Origin: Hahella sp. HN01
Lineage (GTDB): Bacteria; Pseudomonadota; Gammaproteobacteria; Pseudomonadales; Oleiphilaceae
Assembly: GCF_018986435.1 (NCBI RefSeq)
Contig: NZ_JAHMIN010000025.1
Coordinates: 48,469 to 112,468 of the forward strand
Direction: 5' to 3'
DNA length: 64,000 bases
Shown here: positions 37,229-46,525 of the stretch, one piece after another
Layout: each line of letters opens with the position of its first letter
How positions within the stretch are numbered: the stretch's first letter is position 1
Program-made: the position numbers and the translations under genes
Notes under the pieces: generated by a model
Databases searched by the model: none
The model's input: only the letters and a program-made list of their open reading frames with translations
What the model was told of the DNA's origin: nothing

Positions 37229-37244
37229 CATACCTTACGGTATG
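37229..37244. promoter_or_regulatory. Probable TetR operator palindrome
   Basis: CATACC-TTAC-GGTATG is a perfect inverted repeat of six bases with a four-base spacer. It lies 23 bases before the DUF2867 start and upstream of the co-directional tetR gene. Size and symmetry suit a TetR-family dimer, so the gene pair is probably autoregulated through it. Inference from position and symmetry. Confidence 0.55.
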
Positions 37245-37267
37245 TTTTAAAAATTCAGGAGGACGTC

Positions 37268-37795
37268 ATGTCAGGTTTTAAGCTTTTTCGCGTTTCCGCT
37301 GTACCGATTCCTACCGATGACTATCTCGGCCAACGCGCCGCTCGACCCTATTTTCGCGACGCGCTTGCCGCGCCTGTCTCCAATAAGTCGTTGACGCCCG
37401 GACAATTGCAGAATGCTATTTTCACGGTGATGCCTCTGTGGGTACAGGCGTTAATGGCGCTGCGCAATAGAATTGTCGGCGTGTTGGGGTTTGAGGTTGG
37501 GCGGACATTTACGGATGACCGCAGCGTCTTCCCTCCTCGCGACCTCCAGGTTGGCGACGCCGTGGCGTTCATGCACGTTATCCATGCTGACGCCAGCGAA
37601 GTCGTCAGCTTTACGGAAGACAAGCATATGCAGTTTTATCTGTCCGTCTCCAAACAAGGCGAACAGGTGGTGGTCTCCACACTGGTGAACCTGAAGACGC
37701 TCACGGGACGCCTGTATATGGCGTTGATCAAGCCCTTTCACTGGCTGATCGCCCGGGTAGTCATTCATAACGCGGTCAAAGATGGACGCATCTAA
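37268..37795 (+). CDS. DUF2867 family protein
   Basis: 175 residues from the ATG at 37268, chosen because AGGAGG lies just before it. The in-frame sequence upstream would run through the operator. The VGDAVAFMHVIHADASEVVSFTEDKHMQFYLSVSKQ block and the C-terminal LIKPFHWLIARVVI hydrophobic helix match DUF2867, a family related to START/polyketide-cyclase-like folds that may bind a hydrophobic ligand. The stop is three bases before the tetR start, so the two form an operon controlled by the palindrome upstream. Confidence 0.8.
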   Translation: MSGFKLFRVSAVPIPTDDYLGQRAARPYFRDALAAPVSNKSLTPGQLQNAIFTVMPLWVQALMALRNRIVGVLGFEVGRTFTDDRSVFPPRDLQVGDAVAFMHVIHADASEVVSFTEDKHMQFYLSVSKQGEQVVVSTLVNLKTLTGRLYMALIKPFHWLIARVVIHNAVKDGRI

Positions 37796-37797
37796 TC

Positions 37798-38391
37798 ATG
37801 GTCAGCAAGAAAGTCAGAGCCCCGCTTCCCGCAAAATCCAAGCAGTTGTCGAAAACCGATTGGTTGGAGTTTGCGCTTAAACAACTGGTGAACAAAGGCC
37901 CTGACAGCCTGAAGATCATGCCGTTGTGTGAGGCGTTGAAGGTCACCAAGGGCTCTTTCTATCACCACTTCGAGAATCGCCAGGACTTCAACGACGCCTT
38001 GATGAGTCACTGGTACGAGCGCATGACCATGGAGTTCATTAAACAAGCGGACGCCGCCGGGGCGCCTCTGGAGCGGCTAAAAAAACTCGATCAGGTCATC
38101 GCCGCACACAATATCGAAGCGGAAATGCATATCCGCGCCTGGGCGTTGAAAGACGTCCAGATCGCTGAACACCTGGTGAAGATCGACAACCAACGACAGC
38201 AATATCTTAAACAGTGCTATCTGGATCTGGGCGCCGAAGACCGCCTCGCCGGGGAACTCGCTCAAATCGCCTACGGCCTGTTCCTCGGGCTGCAGCAGAT
38301 TCATCCCAAACCCGGTATTGAGACCGCATTACACTTGGCGGCGATGGTTAGCGGGAAGTTTGTCTCCACTATCGGATCGCAGGAAGGCTAA
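37798..38391 (+). CDS. TetR-family transcriptional regulator
   Basis: 197 residues. The N-terminal helix-turn-helix reads LKIMPLCEALKVTKGSFYHHFENRQDFNDAL (about residues 40-70), a clear TetR DNA-binding domain. The remainder is helical and would bind an inducer. It directly follows the DUF2867 gene and probably represses the pair via the CATACC/GGTATG palindrome. Inducer unknown. Confidence 0.92.
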   Translation: MVSKKVRAPLPAKSKQLSKTDWLEFALKQLVNKGPDSLKIMPLCEALKVTKGSFYHHFENRQDFNDALMSHWYERMTMEFIKQADAAGAPLERLKKLDQVIAAHNIEAEMHIRAWALKDVQIAEHLVKIDNQRQQYLKQCYLDLGAEDRLAGELAQIAYGLFLGLQQIHPKPGIETALHLAAMVSGKFVSTIGSQEG

Positions 38392-38397
38392 GCATCC

Positions 38398-38802
38398 ATG
38401 GCGGACAAAAGCCTTGAAGCCATACTTCGCAATATCGATTGGCTCCTATATTCCGGTCCCGACCTCTATGCGCCGGACAAAGTAATTGCGTCATTGCTTG
38501 CTCTCATCGAGCTACATGATCAAAACGCCTCGAAAGCAGTTAGCGAGACAGTATTGAACACCCTCGGGAATAACCATCAGGGCGTTTATTATCCTGCGGT
38601 GCTTGCCGCGCTGGACCTTCTAATCAGCATGGCGGAAGCCGCGGATCAGCCTGTCAGAATGCGCTGCGCACGCGCCATATTGAATGACCTGTATTATTTC
38701 GAGCCGGAGCTGGGGTATTACGACGGCTGTTCCAATGAGGAACTGAAACGCTTCGTATGCACAAAGCTACAGCCCTACTCCGACGCAGAATTTTCACGCT
38801 GA
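38398..38802 (+). CDS. Hypothetical helical protein, 134 aa
   Basis: All-helical looking (IDWLLYSGPDLYAPDKVIASLLALIELHD; VLAALDLLISMAEAADQP), perhaps with HEAT-like repeats. No signal peptide. It begins seven bases after tetR, so it is probably the third gene of that operon. I know no family. The stop is six bases from the end of the convergent AraC gene. Confidence 0.6.
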   Translation: MADKSLEAILRNIDWLLYSGPDLYAPDKVIASLLALIELHDQNASKAVSETVLNTLGNNHQGVYYPAVLAALDLLISMAEAADQPVRMRCARAILNDLYYFEPELGYYDGCSNEELKRFVCTKLQPYSDAEFSR

Positions 38803-38808
38803 TCGTTC

Positions 38809-39582
38809 TTATCCCCGCCGCACATACTGATAGGGCGTCTGCCCGGTGTGTTGGCGGAAGAAGCTGATGAAGGCGCTGTCGCTGGAGAATTCCAGGGCGT
38901 AGGCGACGTCGTTGACGCTCAGGCCTTCCGACAGTTTTTCGATGGATTTGAGCAGTCGCCACTGCTGGCGCCAGGACTGATAGGACATGCCCGTCTCTTT
39001 GTTGAAAAGTCGGGTGATGGTTTTACTACTGGCGCCGACACGGTTCGCAAGCTGGTTCAAGGGGTCTGGCAATGCGTCCGGGTGATTCAGGCTCGCCAGC
39101 CAGCCGGACAGGCGTTTGTCCCGCGGCAATGGCAGTTGCAGCGCTTCTGTTTTCGCCTGGCTGAGTTCTTCGCAAAACAACGCGCGCGTATTGCGCTGCT
39201 TCTCTTCGGAAATATCCCAGGGCCAGAAAGCCATTCGTTCTATCAACTCACGCATGAGTCCGCTGACGCAAAAAATACTGATACGGCCGGGCAGCGGCCC
39301 ATTGCGGGATAAGTCGAAATACAGCGAGCGATAAGCAACCACGTTGGTCATTCTGACGCAGTGCGGGGTATTGGCGGGAATCCAGGCGGCGCGGGTCGGC
39401 GGCAGCACGCAGTGCATAGTATCCAGCGTGATGTTCATGCATCCCTTGGGAGCGTACAACAACTGCGCTTTTTTATGGTGGTGCATGCCCGAATCATGGC
39501 TGCCCACCTCCGCCGCCACACCGATAACGGCGTTATGCAGCTGGTCTGCGTCGAACTGGGCTTCTCCGTCTATTAGCGCCAT
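38809..39582 (-). CDS. AraC-family regulator with cupin-like N-terminus
   Basis: 257 residues. The N-terminal half contains a histidine-rich cupin-like strand set (GSHDSGMHHHKKAQLLYAPKG) and PPTRAAWIPANTPHCVRM. The C-terminal half has both AraC helix-turn-helices, the first around NRVGASSKTITRLFNKETGMSYQSW, the second LSVNDVAYALEFSSDSAFISFFRQHTGQTPYQY. It is divergent from the MFS transporter gene with 95 bases between them, so it very likely controls that exporter. Confidence 0.92.
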   Translation of the reverse strand: MALIDGEAQFDADQLHNAVIGVAAEVGSHDSGMHHHKKAQLLYAPKGCMNITLDTMHCVLPPTRAAWIPANTPHCVRMTNVVAYRSLYFDLSRNGPLPGRISIFCVSGLMRELIERMAFWPWDISEEKQRNTRALFCEELSQAKTEALQLPLPRDKRLSGWLASLNHPDALPDPLNQLANRVGASSKTITRLFNKETGMSYQSWRQQWRLLKSIEKLSEGLSVNDVAYALEFSSDSAFISFFRQHTGQTPYQYVRRG

Positions 39583-39677
39583 CTGTCTCTATCTTGTGGT
39601 TTTATGACCCGGTTATGTTATTTGACCACAACTTCCGTCCCTAAAATAGCCGCCTTTATGTGCTCATTGGAGGAAGT

Positions 39678-40835
39678 ATGACATCGCACAAACCGGCGAC
39701 AGGACTGCTGTTCACCTTGTTGATGTTCCCACAGATTGCGGAAACCATTTATAGCCCGGCGCTGACGGATATCGCCCATCACTTCGCCACGCCCGAACAC
39801 GCCGCGGCGCAGACGCTTTCCATTTACTTTATCGCCTTCGCCCTGGGAGTGGGATTCTGGGGCGGCATGGCTGATCGTATCGGCCGTCGCCCCGCCATGC
39901 TTTGCGGGCTGGGCCTGTATAGCCTCAGCGCTGCGGCGGCGCTGATCGTGGATCAGTTCGAAACGCTGTTGTTCGTGCGCGCCTTGAGCGCCTTTGGCGC
40001 GGCGGTCGGGTCAGTGGTGACGCAGACCATGTTGCGCGACGCCTACCGTGGAGCCGACCTGGCGAAGATGTTCGCCGTCATGGGACTGGGTATGGCGATC
40101 AGCCCTGTGCTGGGATTTTTCGCCGGCGGACTATTAACGGCGTTCGGCGGCTATCTGAGCGTGTTTATCGGCTTATTCGTCATGTCGACTGCGCTGCTCG
40201 GACTCAGCGCCAGACAATTGCCGGAAACCCGCCCGTCTACATTGAACGCAGTGGCATTGAAAATCCTGGCGTCACAGCTGGCGCGGGATGGATACGTGTT
40301 GCGCCATATGGCTCTGGTGGCCCTGTTTAACCTCATGCTGTTTTCGTACTACTCCCTGGCTCCGTTTATATTCGAGTCACTGGGATATTCCTCCGTCGAA
40401 TTCGGCTACAGCGGCGTCATCCTGGCTATCGGTTCGCTGACGGGCAGCCTGTTGAATCAGGCGGGATTAAAGCGCGGCATATCCCCGACGCAACTGACCC
40501 GCGCTGGAATAGCCATGGCGATGCTGGGAGGCCTCGGCGTCCTGCTGACTCAACACAGCCTTTGGTTCCTGGCGCCGATGTCCTTGACCCTGATGAGCTA
40601 CAGCATTGCTATCCCCAACATTCTCAGTCAGGCGCTGGTGCGTTATCGGGCGAACGCCGGCGCGGCGGGAGCGCTGTTTGGGTTGGCTTATTATCTGTTA
40701 CTGGGTATTGGATTAATTGCTTCGGGATGGCTGCAAAACCTTGGCGCCGTACTCCTGAGCGCCGCCACGGGCTGTCTGCTGCTATGCGCATGGGCGGCGA
40801 CGCCACAGCCCGATATGGCGGAAAACAGTGTCTGA
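39678..40835 (+). CDS. MFS transporter, Bcr/CflA drug-efflux type
   Basis: 385 residues. ATG at 39678 preceded by GGAGGAAG; an in-frame GTG at 39660 has no such site. It has about 12 hydrophobic segments, with motif A as GGMADRIGRRPAM after the second helix. The opening FPQIAETIYSPALTDIA resembles Bcr/CflA exporters. It would export a drug or sulfonamide-like compound by proton antiport in the inner membrane. The divergent AraC gene is the likely regulator. Distance and separate regulation make a role in exporting the NRPS product uncertain. Confidence 0.9.
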   Translation: MTSHKPATGLLFTLLMFPQIAETIYSPALTDIAHHFATPEHAAAQTLSIYFIAFALGVGFWGGMADRIGRRPAMLCGLGLYSLSAAAALIVDQFETLLFVRALSAFGAAVGSVVTQTMLRDAYRGADLAKMFAVMGLGMAISPVLGFFAGGLLTAFGGYLSVFIGLFVMSTALLGLSARQLPETRPSTLNAVALKILASQLARDGYVLRHMALVALFNLMLFSYYSLAPFIFESLGYSSVEFGYSGVILAIGSLTGSLLNQAGLKRGISPTQLTRAGIAMAMLGGLGVLLTQHSLWFLAPMSLTLMSYSIAIPNILSQALVRYRANAGAAGALFGLAYYLLLGIGLIASGWLQNLGAVLLSAATGCLLLCAWAATPQPDMAENSV

Positions 40836-40900
40836 GGTCTCAGGCTTTAATGGCGGGCCAACACAAGGAGAGAATGCGCAAGCCGAGACTATTTCTGGGA

Positions 40901-41143
40901 TTACCAGGAGTAGTCATATTGGAGGAATTCGCCGGTTTCCGGATCGACATATCTTAGAAAGCTGATATTGCGGTCCGCCATTCTCTCGCTTTTCAAGCCG
41001 AGGTCCCGGGCGCTGGTTTTGAACTCTTCCACCAGGTACGCTTGCTCGCCCCGCGTGACATTCCAGACGCTGTTCCCCTCTCTGATTTCATTGTCGAGCA
41101 ATTGGTTCAGCTTGGCTGATCTGAATCTGAAGTCGCTATGCAT
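40901..41143 (-). CDS. Small hypothetical protein, 80 aa
   Basis: ATG at 41143 with GAGGAA seven bases before it. Charged soluble protein (RFRSAKLNQLLDNEIREGNSVWNV; ending VDPETGEFLQYDYSW). No family recognised. Good ribosome binding site and protein-like composition support it being real. Confidence 0.55.
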   Translation of the reverse strand: MHSDFRFRSAKLNQLLDNEIREGNSVWNVTRGEQAYLVEEFKTSARDLGLKSERMADRNISFLRYVDPETGEFLQYDYSW

Positions 41144-41183
41144 TCTGTTTCCTCTTCACTTCTTTGCAGCTGGCGGGGTTATG

Positions 41184-41951
41184 TTATTGAATATCCGGCG
41201 GCACCGTCAGGTCATACTTGGCGACAATGGCGTCGAACTCGCCGCTCTCCTTCAGTCTTAGCAATTCCTTGTCGAAACGATCGCGCAAAGCCGTCAAATC
41301 TCGCGCCTTGGAAAAGGCGATAAAGCTGGGCAGGCGCTCCACTTCCAGCGGCAATCGGGAGATATGCTTGTTGAAGCCGGTCTTCTTCAACTCCCAGTCC
41401 GCGACGTAAATGTTGCTGATCAGAATATCAATCCGACCCAGCATCAGTTTCTTGAAGTTCTGTTCGATATCTTCGACTCGCTGCACTCTCAGTTGATTGC
41501 GCATTTGATCAAACACCGCGCCATAGCTGATGGTGGAGACCACGCCGAATTGCTTGTCCTGCAGCGCGAGCAAGTCGCCATTGAAGTTTATGGGGGAGTC
41601 TTTCCTGGCGTACAACGCGATAACCTGGGGAATCAGCACCACATTGGAGTAATCCAGAAACTGCTCTCGCTCCGGGGTTTTGTAGGCGGTGAATATGGCG
41701 TCCGCATCCCCTTTACGCACCCGGTCCAATGAGCGGCTCCAGGGATGCACGTCTATGCTCACCTGCAACCCTAACGCCGCCATAATACGATGCACCACTT
41801 CTACGGCGACGCCTGTAGGTTCGCCATTCTCCCCAGTAAATTCCAGCGGAGGAAACTCCAAGGTGACAAAACGATACGCCCTCTCTTCAGCCCAGGCGCT
41901 TTGACAAGCGATCCCCCAGGCAAACAGAAACAACAGTATCGTTTTAAACAT
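41184..41951 (-). CDS. Periplasmic substrate-binding protein, family 3 type
   Basis: 255 residues. Signal peptide MFKTILLFLFAWGIACQSAWA with cleavage after AWA. The mature part has the family 3 hallmarks LEFPPLEFTGENGEPTGVAVEVVHRIMAALGL and DVHPWSRSLDRVRKGDADAIF, with a two-lobe layout of normal length. Such solitary proteins may feed a distant amino-acid transporter or act as sensors. No permease or ATPase gene is adjacent. Confidence 0.88.
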   Translation of the reverse strand: MFKTILLFLFAWGIACQSAWAEERAYRFVTLEFPPLEFTGENGEPTGVAVEVVHRIMAALGLQVSIDVHPWSRSLDRVRKGDADAIFTAYKTPEREQFLDYSNVVLIPQVIALYARKDSPINFNGDLLALQDKQFGVVSTISYGAVFDQMRNQLRVQRVEDIEQNFKKLMLGRIDILISNIYVADWELKKTGFNKHISRLPLEVERLPSFIAFSKARDLTALRDRFDKELLRLKESGEFDAIVAKYDLTVPPDIQ

Positions 41952-42109
41952 GCAGCCGACATTCTCTAGAGTTTTATTCGTTGATTAAGAGTAGCTTAGG
42001 GCGATAGCGCACTCAACCGATGGCGAACCATAACGCGCCGGAACCTGGCCCGCAGCAAACAAACCACTTAAGATTGCTTGATCTTTAACTATTGATACGC
42101 CGGTGGCGA

Positions 42110-42538
42110 TTACGAGCCCATCAGCAACTGGATATAGCTCACCCCATCCTTTGTTCCAACTATTTCAAAGTCTTCCAGATAGACATGGTGGTAATCGCCG
42201 GTGGTGTGAATCATCTGGTTCGCTGACTTGGCCAGATCCAGCCAGGTTGGATTTTGCAAGGGTTTGCTCTGGTAGCCCGTTCCCTCTCCCCAGAACGCAT
42301 CATGAGGCTGCACGACTATCACTTGTCCCTCTACGGCCACTTCGTGCAGATTATTAACCGGCATCCCTTTGGCGTCTTCTCCATAGGCGCTGTAAATCAC
42401 CACGCACTCTTCCGGTATGTCAACGCAGACCTGATTGGCGATGGCGTCCATTTTCGCAACCCATTCATCATCCTGAGCATCCGCGCGGGCGATATCGCCC
42501 CATAACAACAACGCCAGACAGACTATTCCTATCTTCAT
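42110..42538 (-). CDS. Secreted hypothetical protein, 142 aa
   Basis: Signal peptide MKIGIVCLALLLWGDIARA, then an acidic domain with two Cys (NQVCVDIPEECVV) that could form a disulfide. It contains the loop HDAFWGEGTGYQSKPLQNPTWLDLAKSANQMIHTTGDYHHVYLEDFE. No family known to me. It ends with a strand GVSYIQLLMGS. Likely periplasmic. Confidence 0.65.
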   Translation of the reverse strand: MKIGIVCLALLLWGDIARADAQDDEWVAKMDAIANQVCVDIPEECVVIYSAYGEDAKGMPVNNLHEVAVEGQVIVVQPHDAFWGEGTGYQSKPLQNPTWLDLAKSANQMIHTTGDYHHVYLEDFEIVGTKDGVSYIQLLMGS

Positions 42539-42555
42539 GTGTTAAGCGCCTCTAT

Positions 42556-42822
42556 TTAGGTAGTAATTCGGAAATTGGGGCCGTATTGGCTTGGGCTCCA
42601 ACCTTGATCCAATGCAGTTTTGATGAGTTTCGCCACGTACGCAGGGGTGATGCTGAAGTCGCTCAGATCAGAGCCATAGATAATCTGCTCATACAACAAT
42701 TGGCAAGGCGCTTCCGCCAGCTCGACATATACGTCCAACCAGCCGTCATTGCCGCTGCTTCTCCAGCGGTACGCTATGTTATCCACGATGATTATCCGGC
42801 TTTTCTTTTTCGGCATCGTCAT
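42556..42822 (-). CDS. Small hypothetical protein, 88 aa
   Basis: Basic N-terminus (MTMPKKKSRIIIVDNIAYRWRSSGNDGWLDVYVEL), a beta-hairpin-like core, and the ending ITPAYVAKLIKTALDQGWSPSQYGPNFRI, a helix followed by a W-x-P motif. From memory this ending recurs in small uncharacterised proteins. It lies 17 bases upstream of the secreted protein gene on the same strand and may be co-transcribed with it. Confidence 0.55.
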   Translation of the reverse strand: MTMPKKKSRIIIVDNIAYRWRSSGNDGWLDVYVELAEAPCQLLYEQIIYGSDLSDFSITPAYVAKLIKTALDQGWSPSQYGPNFRITT

Positions 42823-43042
42823 GTTGTCGCCCTATCTACTCAATCCTGCTGACTCAACTTCGCGTTATTAAACAACAGATTGACAAAGGCCCCAACAGAT
42901 TTCAGGCGGAGACGGCCATTTCTCCGATGTTCCTCAGGGCGCGCAGGACAAGGCTGTTCGGGACATTGCCCTAAATTCAGGCTGCTATACTTGGCCTTAT
43001 AGGCATTTTGTGTTCAACCAACCAGCATCAAGGGAGGCGGCC

Positions 43043-43276
43043 ATGAAAGCGCTGAAGAAGAACCTAAGCTCATTGGATCGCACCCTGCGTGGCGTCATTG
43101 GCGTTGTCGTAACGGGGGCGGGCGTGTTTGGCGGAGAGTATATCGGCGAGCCGATTGTGCAGGCGATTCTGATTGCTTTTGGCGTATTAAATCTGATCTC
43201 TCTCGCCACCGGTTGGTGCGTCGTTTATCAAATCGCCCATATAAGCACCCTGAAACCACCGGCGGAACAGTCCTGA
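43043..43276 (+). CDS. DUF2892 (YgaP-like) small inner-membrane protein
   Basis: 77 residues from the ATG at 43043, which has GGGAGG just upstream. Starts KKNLSSLDRTLRGVIGVVVTGAGV, then a second hydrophobic segment IVQAILIAFGVLNLISLATGWCVVYQI, the layout of DUF2892 proteins with two membrane helices and a Cys after the WC pair. The function of the family is unclear; a rhodanese partner is absent here. The GGDEF-EAL gene follows 22 bases later. Confidence 0.8.
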   Translation: MKALKKNLSSLDRTLRGVIGVVVTGAGVFGGEYIGEPIVQAILIAFGVLNLISLATGWCVVYQIAHISTLKPPAEQS

Positions 43277-43297
43277 CGTCGCCGGGAGCATTTATCA

Positions 43298-45220
43298 ATG
43301 GACGCGCAGGCGCTCCAGATCGACCCAAGACTCAGATCCCATCTGCTGCTGGCCACTTTGAGTCTCGCCATTTTCGTCTCCACCGTTTTTGTGGTGGTCG
43401 CCTATCGCATCGCGTCGGATCTCGGCGTTAATTCCGAGCTGAAAGCCGCTGAAATCAATGTCGCCTTACTCAGCGCGCAAACCGACCTCGCCAATAGTGA
43501 GAGCGAGCTTGAATCCCTGTTGGCGCCGAGCGGGCATTACATCGAAGAACTGCAGGTTAAAGAAAATATCGGGGTTCTGGTAAGAAACGACACCGACTTC
43601 GTCGTCTTTTCCAGCGGCGTGTCTCAATCCACAATAGAAGCGGTTACCGCCCTGCTCGACGAAGAAACAACCGGCTCAGGCCTGATCGAGCTGGAGGGGG
43701 AAACCTACCTGTGGGCGGCGATCAAGAGCCATCATAACAAGCAGAATTACTCCCTGTGGGTGCAGGAAACGTCTTCTCTGGACACGCTTCTGCACTATAT
43801 AGCCACACGCTTGACCGTGACGTCGTTTCTGACCTTTTGGGTGGCGGTATGGGGCGCGTTGATTCTATCCGGCATCATCACCAAGCGTATTGAGAAACAC
43901 AATGAGGCCCTCGCCTACATGGCGTCGCACGATTACCTGACGGACCTGCCCAGCCGACGCTATGTGTTTGAACAGATGTCGGCGCATATCGAAAAGGCCC
44001 GCGGCGCAGACGACTGCAGCCACTGCGGCGCCCTGCTGCTGTTGGACCTGGACCAGTTCAAGGAGATCAACGACACGCTTGGACACTCTTATGGCGACGA
44101 GATATTGAAGAAAATAAGTCGTCGCTGGCGGGATGCGCTGCCCTCTTCCCATATCCTGGCCCGCACCGGCGGCGACGAATTCGTGGTCTGGACAGCGAAC
44201 CTGAAAACCGACAACGCGGCGAAAATCGCCGCTCCGCTCATTGAAGCCTGCGAACGTCCATTCGAAGTCAGCGGCATGTTGCTGAACGTGGACGTCAGTA
44301 TCGGCGCCGCCTACTTCCCCAAAGATGGCGACACCATCGAAGAATTAATGAAGAATGCGGACATCGCCATGTATCACGCGAAAAGAAAACGCTCCCGGCT
44401 GGAAATGTACGCCGCCGCCGACAACCCCTACACCGAAATACGCGTGCGGCTAGCCGGGGAAGTCACCCAGGCGCTCAGCGAAGAGCAATTTGTACTCCAT
44501 TACCAGCCTAAAGTGCATTTGCAGACCTGTCAGGTCACCGGCGCCGAGGCGCTGGTCAGGTGGAACCATCCACGGGAGGGCCTTATCTATCCCGGAGCGT
44601 TCATCGAACTGATAGAACATAGCGACTATATTCACGCCTTCAGCCGGTACGTGCTGAGCCACGCCATTCAGCAGATTCAGAAGTGGCGCGACCAGGGCCT
44701 TGAAGTCTCCGTCGCCGTGAATCTGTCCCCCTACAATCTGCTGGATCGCAGCATGACGGCGTTCATCCGCGAGCAACTGGATCACTATGGCGTTACGCCG
44801 GAGATGCTGGAAATCGAACTCACGGAAACCGCCACCATGATTGATATCCAGACCACACAGGCTGTGTTCAAATCCTTCCGCGAGCTGGGCGTGAAGTTAT
44901 CATTGGATGACTTTGGCGTAGGCATGAGTTCGCTGTCCTATATCAAGAATCTGGAGCTTGACTGCATCAAGCTGGACCGCAGCTTCGTATTGAACATGCT
45001 GAGCGATCCCTGCGATAAAGCCATCGTCCAGACGATGCTCGATTTGTGCGCGAACCTCGGTTATCAGGCGGTCGCAGAAGGCGTTGAAACCCAGGAACTG
45101 GCGGATCTATTGACCAATCTGGGATGCGCCTACGGTCAGGGGTACTTTTTCGCCAAGCCCATGCCGGCGGACCAGTTTGTCAGATTTATGCAGGACACCC
45201 CCAAACGACGCTCCGCCTGA
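43298..45220 (+). CDS. Membrane GGDEF-EAL c-di-GMP enzyme
   Basis: 640 residues. Two membrane segments (about 16-38 and 178-198) enclose a roughly 140-residue periplasmic sensor domain. The GGDEF domain (about 215-375) keeps the active RTGGDEFVVW. The EAL domain (about 390-630) keeps EALVRW, the ELTE pair, DDFGVG and the EGVE end motif. Both halves look catalytically intact, so it could make and break cyclic di-GMP with the balance set by the periplasmic input. A periplasmic binding protein gene follows, a plausible but unproven partner for the sensor domain. Confidence 0.92.
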   Translation: MDAQALQIDPRLRSHLLLATLSLAIFVSTVFVVVAYRIASDLGVNSELKAAEINVALLSAQTDLANSESELESLLAPSGHYIEELQVKENIGVLVRNDTDFVVFSSGVSQSTIEAVTALLDEETTGSGLIELEGETYLWAAIKSHHNKQNYSLWVQETSSLDTLLHYIATRLTVTSFLTFWVAVWGALILSGIITKRIEKHNEALAYMASHDYLTDLPSRRYVFEQMSAHIEKARGADDCSHCGALLLLDLDQFKEINDTLGHSYGDEILKKISRRWRDALPSSHILARTGGDEFVVWTANLKTDNAAKIAAPLIEACERPFEVSGMLLNVDVSIGAAYFPKDGDTIEELMKNADIAMYHAKRKRSRLEMYAAADNPYTEIRVRLAGEVTQALSEEQFVLHYQPKVHLQTCQVTGAEALVRWNHPREGLIYPGAFIELIEHSDYIHAFSRYVLSHAIQQIQKWRDQGLEVSVAVNLSPYNLLDRSMTAFIREQLDHYGVTPEMLEIELTETATMIDIQTTQAVFKSFRELGVKLSLDDFGVGMSSLSYIKNLELDCIKLDRSFVLNMLSDPCDKAIVQTMLDLCANLGYQAVAEGVETQELADLLTNLGCAYGQGYFFAKPMPADQFVRFMQDTPKRRSA

Positions 45221-45413
45221 GGCGGCATAGCGTCCCCTCTTACGTCCCCAATGATGAAAGTCGAGCCGTTCTACGCCTTGGCGTAGCTCACGCCAGCGGC
45301 TCAACCTCATTTCGTTCAGGCTCTTTACGCATCCTCTGCTATATAATTAATCGAGAAGTCGTTTACTCTCGGACAACCCTAAACTTTGCAGTGAATCCGC
45401 AATACGGACACCC

Positions 45414-46478
45414 ATGCGTTATTTGCTACCAGTTATCGCCTTGCTGCTGACGACCTGCTGCGTTCAGGCGGAGAGTCATGCGGCCAACGCCTCCTCTGTG
45501 ACCTGGAACGGGCCAACCACGGGTCCTGCAGCGCAGCGGAACAAAAATATTGTGTTCGTGTCCCAGGATTCCAATAACGGCGGCATTTCCAGTCTATATC
45601 GGCATTTCCAGCTGGCGGCGCAACAGCTCGGTTGGAAGCTGGAATATATCGACAGCAAGAACAATTTACATAGCGCCAAGTCCGCCTTATTGCAGGCGGG
45701 CCACGCCAATGCCGACGCCATTGTGCTGGGCGGGGTTTCTCTCTCCAGCCTTCGGGATGAAGCGCGCATCGTCAAGCGCAAAGGCATCATCCTGGTGGGC
45801 TGGCATGCGGCGGCGGAACCAGGGCCAACTGAGGAGCTGTTTAACAACATCGCCACCCCGTCCTTCGCTGTCGCACAAATGGCGGCGCAATACGTGGTGC
45901 AGCATAGCGAAGGCAAAGTGGGCGTGGTGATCTTCAATGATGCGCGCTTTGAGGTGGCCAACGCAAAAACCGAGAATATGCGCAAGATCATCTCACAATG
46001 CGATCGCTGCCGCGTGTTGTCCATTGAGAACATCAGCCTTGGCCAGACAGTGACGGAAATTCCCAAAGCTGTGGACAGACTGGTGGAAGAGTTTGGCGAC
46101 GCCTGGACCCACAGCCTGGCGATCAACGACCTTTATTTCGACTCCATCAGCTTCCCGCTGCGCAAACACAATCGCACGGATATTCGCAGTATTTCCGCCG
46201 GAGACGGCTCCTTTCAAGCGTTGAACCGCATTCGTAGCGGCCTGTCCACCCAGGTGGCGACGGTGGCGGAGCCCGCCGGCGTGCAGGGCTGGCAACTGGC
46301 GGATGAACTGAACCGCGCTTTCGCTGGCGCGTCTCCCAGCGGCTATGTGACCGAGCCGCTGCTGATCACCTATGAGAGCGTGCATAAAACCGATATCTAC
46401 AACCTCGGCGGCGATATTCCCTATCGGGAGTGGTACGAAAAAATCTGGTTCGGCGCGCCGCTTCCGTCCACGCAGTAA
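45414..46478 (+). CDS. Periplasmic binding protein, type 1 (sugar/ribose-like)
   Basis: 354 residues with signal peptide MRYLLPVIALLLTTCCVQA. The mature part (KNIVFVSQDSNNGGISSLYRHFQLAAQQLGWKLEYID; ALLQAGHANADAIVLGG; GKVGVVIFNDARF) has the alternating fold of LacI-like and ribose-binding proteins. No ABC permease follows, so it may serve as sensor or work with distant transport genes. A TATAAT-like element at 45342-45347 precedes it, with no convincing -35 box. Confidence 0.85.
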   Translation: MRYLLPVIALLLTTCCVQAESHAANASSVTWNGPTTGPAAQRNKNIVFVSQDSNNGGISSLYRHFQLAAQQLGWKLEYIDSKNNLHSAKSALLQAGHANADAIVLGGVSLSSLRDEARIVKRKGIILVGWHAAAEPGPTEELFNNIATPSFAVAQMAAQYVVQHSEGKVGVVIFNDARFEVANAKTENMRKIISQCDRCRVLSIENISLGQTVTEIPKAVDRLVEEFGDAWTHSLAINDLYFDSISFPLRKHNRTDIRSISAGDGSFQALNRIRSGLSTQVATVAEPAGVQGWQLADELNRAFAGASPSGYVTEPLLITYESVHKTDIYNLGGDIPYREWYEKIWFGAPLPSTQ

Positions 46479-46525
46479 AGAGTTGTCAGCCTTCCGTAAC
46501 CGTTCACTGACAGGGAGACGCCGCG

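Larger units (their letters stand above)
36759..37267. other. 509-base intergenic region
   Basis: No convincing gene. It contains the inverted pair of REP-like units (36973-37000 and 37080-37129), an AT-rich left part, and at its right end the probable TetR operator and the AGGAGG ribosome binding site of the DUF2867 gene. It separates the minus-strand strip from plus-strand genes. Confidence 0.7.

Noticed and set aside
42961..42991. Promoter before the DUF2892 gene (TTGCCC and TATACT)
   Set aside because: The spacer is only 14 bases, too short for a standard sigma70 promoter.
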